Shown one piece after another: positions 1 to 4,741 of a DNA stretch of 8,568 nucleotides (the first letter of the stretch is position 1; each line of letters starts with the position of its first letter). Location of the stretch: contig JAIRSN010000122.1 of NCBI GenBank assembly GCA_031255425.1, positions 1-8,568 on the forward strand, in the 5' to 3' direction. The translations under genes and the position numbers were made by a program. A model generated the notes under the pieces. That model was not told the DNA's origin. It saw only the letters and a program-made list of their open reading frames with translations, and did not search any database. This stretch comes from Dysgonamonadaceae bacterium (GTDB lineage Bacteria > Bacteroidota > Bacteroidia > Bacteroidales > Azobacteroidaceae).

Positions 1-1
1 T

Positions 2-634
2 GAATTTAAAGTTTACGAAAGGCGAAGAGGAGTATTTTCAACATTAGCTAAAGCTGAGCAAGCGATGAAGGAATGTATGGAAACATTTCACTATGAAGAA
101 AACGAAACATTTGGATTTCATATAGAGGAACTTTATGTTGATTCTATGTTTGCTATTAAAACTACCCGTAACTATTTGCCTGACGGTTCGCTTTGGGATG
201 AGTGTCTCACTTCCAGTTTGGAAGATGAAGAAGGTCGTAGCGAAGAGTTTTTCGGTCGCCCTGCTGAGAAAGTGCGTTTTCAAAATGGCGATTTGGCAGA
301 AGAGTTGATATACCAACATGGATACGGATATATCGCTCGTCTTGTAATAGTAGGCAATCCGCCTATCTCTCCAGAAAGAATTAGCAAAAAAAGACAAAGA
401 TGGAAAGAAACCAAATTTCCCGGATATCCTTTTGATTACTTTGACGACCTTTATTATGTCCTTCTCTTTTGCGAAGAAGACCATCATCCCTACGGCTATG
501 CTCACAATCATCCGTTTCCGATAAATCTGTTTCCTGTACGTTTTCCCGTGAGCGATGAGATAAAAAATAATTTGGAAAATCACTATCGGAATTATCGGTC
601 GTGGTGTGAACAAAACAAAGGTAACACCGTTTAA
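2..634 (+). CDS. Hypothetical protein, 5'-truncated by the window edge (immunity-cassette-like)
   Basis: The frame is open from base 2 to the TAA at 632-634 (210 visible residues). The first ATG is at 65, but the codons before it read as credible protein (VYERRGVFSTLAKAEQA), so the true start probably lies upstream of the window. There is no signal peptide or membrane segment in the visible part. The protein is acidic and rich in aromatic residues. A central stretch (FFGRPAEKVRFQNGDLAEEL, then a hydrophobic IARLVIVGNPP) looks like a small beta-barrel segment. Near the C-terminus a DYFDDLYYVLLF strand precedes a His/Pro-rich segment (YAHNHPFPINLFP). From memory this arrangement recalls a family of hypothetical proteins widespread in Bacteroidales, often found among polymorphic-toxin or T6SS accessory genes; I cannot verify that here. 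No catalytic motif is visible. Function unknown; a cytoplasmic immunity-type role is inference from the neighbours. Confidence 0.75.
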   Translation, partial: EFKVYERRRGVFSTLAKAEQAMKECMETFHYEENETFGFHIEELYVDSMFAIKTTRNYLPDGSLWDECLTSSLEDEEGRSEEFFGRPAEKVRFQNGDLAEELIYQHGYGYIARLVIVGNPPISPERISKKRQRWKETKFPGYPFDYFDDLYYVLLFCEEDHHPYGYAHNHPFPINLFPVRFPVSDEIKNNLENHYRNYRSWCEQNKGNTV

Positions 635-637
635 GCA

Positions 638-659
638 AAGATAATTATTACTAAACGAA
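638..659. repeat. Intergenic 22-bp direct repeat, copy 1
   Basis: This copy is identical over 22 bases to 1115-1136 (core ATAATTATTACTAAACGAA). After a one-base indel both copies continue with TATT. It begins three bases after the stop codon at 634, the same offset as copy 2 from its upstream stop. It may be a shared leader or junction sequence between gene cassettes. A 9-base piece of it (TAATTATTA) recurs at 2434-2442 after the third gene. Confidence 0.8.
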
Positions 660-712
660 ATATTTCTGCGCGTACATTGAGGTGTAAGTAATCAAATCAA
701 AAACAATAGAGT

Positions 713-1111
713 ATGAACATTAAAAAATTATTAAGGGTGTTTGATTTTAGGGAGGATGAGCCTATGGTAAAACTCCTTAAAAAGACTTCAGGACTCCCCA
801 TGAATCTTTATCTTGACGAGTGGGAAAGAAACACATTGCGGTATGGAGCAAGACTTAAATTTCAGCCTAATACGAAAGACCGGATAGAAAAGTCAGAGAA
901 AGATTTTTACACAATGTCTATTTCTGATAACCCTGAGATTAAAAAGAAAAGTAAGTTAAAGAATGAACTTTCAAGTAAGGATATAGAACTCTTAAAGAGA
1001 TGGATTATAGCAAATAAAGCGTTGTTATTACAGTTAGCCATTAATAGTGAAGACCCTATAGATATGTTTGATTTTTACGAGAAATCAATTAAGGCGAACG
1101 AGTTAGTGTGA
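713..1111 (+). CDS. Small hypothetical protein (132 aa) of the accessory block
   Basis: ATG at 713, TGA at 1109-1111. The start is preceded by an A-rich leader (aaaacaatagagt), normal for Bacteroidota. The protein is Lys/Glu-rich and soluble, without signal peptide or membrane helix. Visible segments are a strand-like SGLPMNLYLDEW (about residues 26-37), YGARLKFQ (about 44-51), a short MSISDNP turn (about 68-74) and a C-terminal helical part (LSSKDIELLKRWIIANKALL, about 86-105). Small Bacteroidales proteins with an ARLK..., ISDNP and C-terminal helix pattern are familiar from mobile regions, but I cannot name the family. Sampled lines are only about 25-32% G+C, the lowest in the window and far below the operon to the right, which suggests transfer. 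It lies between two copies of the 22-bp repeat. It could be an immunity protein or antitoxin; that is inference. Confidence 0.7.
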   Translation: MNIKKLLRVFDFREDEPMVKLLKKTSGLPMNLYLDEWERNTLRYGARLKFQPNTKDRIEKSEKDFYTMSISDNPEIKKKSKLKNELSSKDIELLKRWIIANKALLLQLAINSEDPIDMFDFYEKSIKANELV

Positions 1112-1114
1112 AGT

Positions 1115-1136
1115 AAGATAATTATTACTAAACGAA
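1115..1136. repeat. Intergenic 22-bp direct repeat, copy 2
   Basis: This is an exact 22-base match to 638-659, again starting three bases after a stop codon (1111). A TTG at 1139, in frame with the next gene, lies just after it, but the ATG at 1166 is the better start. That leaves this copy in the untranslated leader of the PARG gene. Confidence 0.8.
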
Positions 1137-1165
1137 TATTGAACCAATTTAAAAAAATAAAAATT

Positions 1166-2431
1166 ATGGCAATCGAATGTGGGTACATAAATTTAATTAT
1201 TCCAATCGAAAAGATTGAAAAACATTACCCGGGCGGGTTTAAGCAATACAAAATCGACAATGAAAAAAGCATAACCGAGCACGATGAGTATCTTGTTATG
1301 CAAAGTGCTATGACTATGGAAGAGATAGAAGCCTTTGCGAAAGAATGCGAAGATTTCGGCTTGGTCGGGATGGTTGAAAAACAGGGAATCAAGCGATGGC
1401 AGGATTTCTGTATAGTTGATGTTGTGCCTACGCTACCGTGCGAGTGGTTATGGCACGATGGCACAGCTGTTCATCATAATGATGATTTGGCTCAACAAAT
1501 GGTGCAATCGTTTTCACCAATAAAGTGGAGCAACCAATTCAAAGTCGCTTTAAGAAGAAAAACCAAAGGACGTGAATTGCGTGCAGAGATATTCAGGCAG
1601 ACGGTTCAACTTTTCAGACTAAATGAGTATGAGTTTAATGGAGAATTAATAAAGTTGGATACCGCGGCTACAGCAAAAGAAACCTATTTCTATAAAAAAC
1701 CTCGTTTGTTAAACCCTGTACGAAGCAGTCATGAGACAAAATTTTCTGTTGTTGAGGCGGATTGTATCGAAATGGCGGAATCGTTGAAAAACGCGGGATA
1801 CAATGTCTGTATGCTTAATATGGCAAGCCGGCAAAATCCGGGCGGCGGCGTATTGGGCGGAGCCGGAGCGCAGGAAGAAAATATTTTCCGACGGAGCAAT
1901 CTTTTTCAGTCACTGTATCAATTTGCCGATTACGCGGAGGAGTATGGCGTTAAGCGGGACACGAAACACAGCTATCCCTTGGATAGAAATACGGGAGGCA
2001 TTTATTCCAAAAGGGTATTTATCGTCAGAGGGTCTGAAAAAAACGGGTATTGTTTCCTGCAAAATCCTTTCGGGCTTTCCATTGTCAGCGTTCCCGCCAT
2101 CAACCGTCCGCAACTCGAAAAATCGCCGGACGGAAAGTATTATATCGCGGAGGAATTGGTGGAACCTGCCAAAGAGAAAATCAGAACTATTTTACGGATA
2201 GGCGGAGAATTCAACCACGACTGTTTGGTTTTAAGCGCCTTTGGTTGCGGAGCGTTTCAGAATCCGCCCCACCATGTCGCCCGATTGTTTAAAGAAGTTT
2301 TCTTCGAAGATGAATTTAGAGACCGGTTTCGATTGGTGGTGTTTGCCATTATCGACGACCACAACGCGTGGCACGACCACAATCCCGAAGGAAACGCACT
2401 GCCGTTTTTAAGGGAATTTGAGGATGAATAG
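1166..2431 (+). CDS. Microbial-type PARG domain protein (TIGR02452-like) with an N-terminal extra domain
   Basis: A 421-residue cytoplasmic protein. I chose the ATG at 1166 over the in-frame TTG at 1139 because it has the usual A-rich leader and the nine extra residues are low-complexity. Residues about 136-421 match the microbial poly(ADP-ribose) glycohydrolase fold: a lead-in RELRAEIFRQTVQLF helix, LNMASRQNPGGG (N218, G226-G228), then the signature GGG-X7-QEE with Q236, E237 and E238, where the second Glu is the expected catalytic acid, then FRRSNL, GIYSKRVFIVRG and LSAFGCGAFQNPP (about 356-368). All key residues are present. The family hydrolyses the ribose-ribose bonds of poly(ADP-ribose) or removes ADP-ribose marks. 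Residues 1-~107 are a separate unrecognised domain (GYINLIIPIEKIEKHYPGGF, later PTLPCEWLWHD) that resembles standalone Bacteroidales hypothetical proteins from memory; 108-135 form a linker. Sampled G+C rises from about 38% in the N-terminal half to about 50% in the C-terminal half, which fits a domain fusion. Likely role: reversing ADP-ribosylation by a rival toxin, by inference. Confidence 0.9.
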   Translation: MAIECGYINLIIPIEKIEKHYPGGFKQYKIDNEKSITEHDEYLVMQSAMTMEEIEAFAKECEDFGLVGMVEKQGIKRWQDFCIVDVVPTLPCEWLWHDGTAVHHNDDLAQQMVQSFSPIKWSNQFKVALRRKTKGRELRAEIFRQTVQLFRLNEYEFNGELIKLDTAATAKETYFYKKPRLLNPVRSSHETKFSVVEADCIEMAESLKNAGYNVCMLNMASRQNPGGGVLGGAGAQEENIFRRSNLFQSLYQFADYAEEYGVKRDTKHSYPLDRNTGGIYSKRVFIVRGSEKNGYCFLQNPFGLSIVSVPAINRPQLEKSPDGKYYIAEELVEPAKEKIRTILRIGGEFNHDCLVLSAFGCGAFQNPPHHVARLFKEVFFEDEFRDRFRLVVFAIIDDHNAWHDHNPEGNALPFLREFEDE

Positions 2432-2463
2432 GCTAATTATTAACAAATTAATAAATTGATAGT

Positions 2464-3111
2464 ATGGAAAGAAACGAAGAATCAGACCGCATAGAAGAAC
2501 TTGATAAAAAGATTCTTAAATTTTACAGCAAAAACAATCAGCATCATTGGGCTTGGCATTCCAAAGAGCTAAAAGAAATGCTTTTCGAAAGGCGAAAACA
2601 CTTGGACGATTCTTTTGTTTGGACACCGGAAGCTGTTCAGCGATTTGTTATGATAAATGACAAAATACAAGATTGTTTCGATAAATTGTTAGTCGAACAG
2701 ATACAAGTTCATAGTAATCTAACAAAACGGTTGGCAGATAAAGATGAAAAATTTCTGAATGATTTTAATCTCGATGTCCGGGTTGTTCCCTTTGTTGTTT
2801 CGCTTGATGAAAAAGGAGATGAGATGGAGAATGATGGGATTTTCGAGGTTTTATTCGAACTTGTAAAACCCATCTCTTTGAAATTCATAGGAGCAGGGAT
2901 AGAAAGTGGAGAGATTTATTTTGACCGTTCCCTTAATTGGAATATAGCCACACCTGCTTTCAGATGCAAAGAGCTTGAAAATGTTTACATCGGCTATCAT
3001 CTTCACGAACTGAGCGACCATTGCTATTGGGCTATTACGGATATCCTTTGCATCAATGAAATTTGGGGCGAAGTAGTTATCGAGTATCAGCATTTTGTGG
3101 AAAATATCTAA
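2464..3111 (+). CDS. Hypothetical protein (215 aa) of the accessory block, unrecognised family
   Basis: ATG at 2464, TAA at 3109-3111. It starts 32 bases after the PARG gene, behind an A/T-rich leader containing TAACAAA. No signal peptide or membrane segment. The N-terminal third is charged and probably helical (residues about 1-75, with HHWAWHSKELKEMLFERRKH and then FVWTPEAVQRFVMIND). A middle part carries strands (LDVRVVPFVVSLDEKG). The C-terminal part has LNWNIATPAF and a regular strand pattern ending in WGEVVIEYQHF. Conserved-looking Trp, His and Asn residues (NWN, GYHLHELSDHCYWAITDIL) suggest a real folded domain, but I see no known catalytic motif. Its place between two enzymes suggests co-transfer with them. 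It could be an immunity protein, but nothing in the sequence proves that. Confidence 0.75.
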   Translation: MERNEESDRIEELDKKILKFYSKNNQHHWAWHSKELKEMLFERRKHLDDSFVWTPEAVQRFVMINDKIQDCFDKLLVEQIQVHSNLTKRLADKDEKFLNDFNLDVRVVPFVVSLDEKGDEMENDGIFEVLFELVKPISLKFIGAGIESGEIYFDRSLNWNIATPAFRCKELENVYIGYHLHELSDHCYWAITDILCINEIWGEVVIEYQHFVENI

Positions 3112-3141
3112 ATCTTATAACAAACAAAAATAATTTTTGAA

Positions 3142-3735
3142 ATGCGCATTCTGCATATTTCCGACACCCACAACCAACACCATTTGTTGCACGATTTACC
3201 CGATGCCGACATTATCGTTCATTCGGGGGATATGTCGGAAAATGGCACAGAGGATGAAGTGTTGGATTTTCTGAATTGGTTCGAAAAGCTGCCTTATACA
3301 TACAAAATATTCATAGCAGGCAATCACGATACCTGTTTATGCGGAGAAAGTATTGAGGGTTTGTCGGCTAACTGTTTTTATTTGTGTAATTCGGAAGTTG
3401 TAATCGAGGGCGTAAAATTTTATGGAATGCCCTTGTTTATGGAAGATATTTTGTCGGGCGAATACAATAAAAACATACGGAAAATTCCAAAGGACGTAGA
3501 TGTTCTTATAACGCATCATCCGCCTTATGGTATTTTAGATTTTGCCGACGGCAGTAATTTTGGCTGTCTTAATTTATTGCAGTTTGTGTCGAAAAACTCC
3601 CCGAAATATCATTTATTTGGGCATGTCCACGCAAATTATGGAATGGCTAAATCACGACAGACTACTTTTGTTAATGCTTCAGTCCTTGGTGTAAATTATC
3701 AACTCTCGAACAAACCTGTTTTGTTGGAACTGTAA
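3142..3735 (+). CDS. Calcineurin-like metallophosphoesterase (MPPED2-like/UPF0046-type)
   Basis: ATG at 3142, stop at 3733-3735; 197 residues, a normal length for a single-domain enzyme of this family. Every metal-binding motif of the fold is visible in order: SDTH (D8, H10), HSGD (D30), AGNHD (N61, H62), THHPP (H125) and GHVH (H161, H163). An N-terminal MRILHISDTH strand and the late VNAS turn (about 177-180) also fit the MPPED2-like group. Such enzymes use two metal ions to cleave phosphodiester or phosphomonoester bonds; substrates vary and include cyclic nucleotides and, in related families, ADP-ribose derivatives. No signal peptide, so it is cytoplasmic. It follows the preceding gene by 30 bases and is probably co-transcribed with the PARG-domain gene two positions upstream. 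A shared role in ADP-ribose or toxin-product clean-up is my inference; the true substrate cannot be read from the sequence. Confidence 0.93.
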   Translation: MRILHISDTHNQHHLLHDLPDADIIVHSGDMSENGTEDEVLDFLNWFEKLPYTYKIFIAGNHDTCLCGESIEGLSANCFYLCNSEVVIEGVKFYGMPLFMEDILSGEYNKNIRKIPKDVDVLITHHPPYGILDFADGSNFGCLNLLQFVSKNSPKYHLFGHVHANYGMAKSRQTTFVNASVLGVNYQLSNKPVLLEL

Positions 3736-3804
3736 AAAACATTGAAATAGAGAAAGCTGATGGCAAAGATTAAGTCTATGATGATTTTACTACCGCCAAC
3801 AAGC

Positions 3805-3904
3805 GGTTGGACACAAGGCGGGGCATATACCCGCAGAAAGCCCTGTCGAACTTTCAAGCGTTCACACCCGCGCGAACCTTTGCGTTCCCCGCCTGCGCCA
3901 AACC
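3805..3904. repeat. Long imperfect inverted repeat in the intergenic region
   Basis: The arms 3805-3823 and 3887-3904 can pair. AGGCGGGG (3816-3823) and CCCCGCCT (3887-3894) are perfect complements, and about eight further pairs form outward with small bulges, giving roughly 16 pairs around a 63-base loop. Just outside, 3792-3796 (ACCGC) and 3803-3807 (GCGGT) form a small hairpin, with an overlapping alternative CCAAC/GTTGG (3796-3800, 3806-3810). The competing stems are suggestive of a structured element. Confidence 0.55.
3847..3887. repeat. Imperfect direct repeat inside the inverted-repeat loop
   Basis: CGAACTTTCAAGCGTTC (3847-3863) is followed by CGAACCTTTGCGTTC (3873-3887). They match apart from one substitution and a two-base gap. 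The pair lies almost entirely in the loop between the inverted-repeat arms (one base of overlap with the right arm). Confidence 0.5.
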
Positions 3905-3943
3905 ACCGGACGATAATCCAAACAACTGCTTTTATCCTGCACC

Positions 3944-3979
3944 GCCCGCCGGCAAATAACCCGGGCAAAATCTTTTTTT
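3944..3979 (+). terminator. Weak candidate intrinsic terminator
   Basis: GCCCG (3944-3948) can pair with CGGGC (3962-3966) around a 13-base loop, followed by AAAATC and seven T residues (3973-3979). The stem is short and the T-run starts six bases after it, so this is only a possible end for transcripts of the accessory block. Confidence 0.3.
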
Positions 3980-3988
3980 CGCCTTTCA

Positions 3989-4020
3989 TTTCCTATAATT
4001 TCGCAGATTTATTATCTTTG
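3989..4020 (+). promoter_or_regulatory. Bacteroidota-type sigma-ABfr promoter for the DUF5683-mltD-rel operon
   Basis: The -7 element TATCTTTG (4013-4020) matches the Bacteroidota consensus TAnnTTTG exactly. A TTTC at 3989-3992, one base off the -33 TTTG consensus, lies 20 bases upstream, the expected spacing. Transcription should begin near 4027, about 20 bases before the TTG start of the next gene. Confidence 0.7.
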
Positions 4021-4046
4021 TCCATTCATTAATTCCAGATACAATA

Positions 4047-4718
4047 TTGAAACAAAATATTCTGTTTATTATAGGGTTCATCTTGTCGTTGCCCGTCGGT
4101 TTACAGGCGCAGGAATCTGTTCTTCTGGAAAACGACAGCGTTCTGATAACGGAGGATGTTCTTGTATATCCGGATTCCTTGGATGAAAAAATGAATCTCG
4201 AAAAGCAGCTTTTTAAACCCAATCCGACGAGGGCGGTCCTGTATTCGGCGATCCTCCCGGGACTGGGACAAATCTATAACCGTAAATATTGGAAATTGCC
4301 CATCGTCTATGGCGGATTTTTAGGTTGTGCGTATGCAATCACCTGGAATTGCAACCAATACAACGGGTATAGAAAGGCGTACCGGGATTTTACCGACGAT
4401 AATCCGGATACCAATTCGTGGCTGGATTACAAATATTACAGCTACGACGAGGACCTGAGCAAGTGGACCGAACAACAAAAAACAGGGTTCGCCGGAGCGC
4501 TGAAAAATAAACGGGATTTTTATAGGCGATACACCGAACTGAGCTATATTATTACCATCGGTGTATATGCTATTTGTATGATTGATGCGTATGTAGATGC
4601 CCAACTGTTTGATTTCGACATCAGTGAGGATTTAACGATGCGGGTAGATCCCGTGATTTTCGAGAAAACAATGAACAGTTCCAGAGCTTTCGGGCTGCAA
4701 TGCAGTTTTACATTTTGA
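4047..4718 (+). CDS. DUF5683 domain-containing membrane/envelope protein
   Basis: A 223-residue protein that starts with TTG at 4047; no in-frame ATG lies between the promoter and this codon, and starting here gives a well-formed signal peptide (NILFIIGFILSLPVGLQAQ, cleavage near A21). After an acidic segment comes the DUF5683 hallmark PTRAVLYSAILPGLGQIYNR (59-78) followed by KYWKLPIVYGG. Hydrophobic stretches at about 85-99 and 165-181 are probable membrane segments. A charged Tyr/Asp-rich region (about 104-160) lies between them. The end, GLQCSFTF with a terminal Phe, looks like an outer-membrane-type last strand, though this is only suggestive. The biochemical role of the family is unknown. 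In Bacteroidales it usually lies between parB and the transglycosylase gene, from general knowledge; here the accessory block lies upstream instead. The next gene follows by 23 bases. Confidence 0.9.
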   Translation: MKQNILFIIGFILSLPVGLQAQESVLLENDSVLITEDVLVYPDSLDEKMNLEKQLFKPNPTRAVLYSAILPGLGQIYNRKYWKLPIVYGGFLGCAYAITWNCNQYNGYRKAYRDFTDDNPDTNSWLDYKYYSYDEDLSKWTEQQKTGFAGALKNKRDFYRRYTELSYIITIGVYAICMIDAYVDAQLFDFDISEDLTMRVDPVIFEKTMNSSRAFGLQCSFTF

Positions 4719-4741
4719 TAATTTATTTTAAACATAGACAA

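Larger units (their letters stand above)
3736..4012. other. Intergenic region without a supported gene; G+C-rich structured centre
   Basis: This gap separates the accessory block from the DUF5683-mltD-rel operon. Its first 55 bases are A/T-rich; 3791-3966 is clearly richer in G+C than the gene to its left and holds the inverted and direct repeats listed below. A 90-codon frame (3760-4032) and an antisense 96-codon frame (3699-3989) are open, but both have biased Arg/Pro/Gly composition. The first reads through the promoter and the second overlaps the phosphoesterase, so I do not call them genes. It may be a dispersed intergenic element, a structured RNA, or the scar of an insertion. Confidence 0.6.

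Noticed and set aside
44..613. Antisense open frame of 189 codons opposite the first gene
   Set aside because: The + strand frame reads as a credible soluble protein and extends to the window edge, whereas the antisense product is a Phe/Ile-rich string without domain pattern. It is a shadow of the coding strand.
1139..1165. In-frame TTG start nine codons upstream of the PARG ATG
   Set aside because: The added residues are Lys/Ile low-complexity, TTG is weaker, and the ATG at 1166 has the usual A-rich leader.
16..2595. Shared 10-mer CGAAAGGCGA in the first gene (16-25) and the 215-residue gene (2586-2595)
   Set aside because: It encodes a short ERR in both cases with no further similarity around it, so it is best explained by chance.
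3131..3139. Possible -7 promoter element before the phosphoesterase (TAATTTTTG)
   Set aside because: It has three rather than two spacer bases between TA and TTTG and ends only two bases before the ATG, leaving no room for a leader. It is probably part of the A/T-rich translation start.
3805..3904. Integron attC site
   Set aside because: GTTGGAC (3806-3812) fits the GTTRRRY core, but it lies on the left arm and the right arm ends in CCAAAC, so the core orientation is the reverse of an attC and the right arm does not fit RYYYAAC in complement. No integrase gene is visible.
3699..3989. 96-codon - strand frame overlapping the phosphoesterase end
   Set aside because: It overlaps the 3' end of a well-supported gene on the other strand and shows a Gly/Arg-biased sequence without recognisable domains.
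3760..4032. 90-codon + strand frame in the intergenic region
   Set aside because: Its composition is Pro/Arg/Thr-biased, it covers the inverted repeats and reads through the promoter, and no family resemblance is evident. I treat it as chance openness of G+C-rich DNA.
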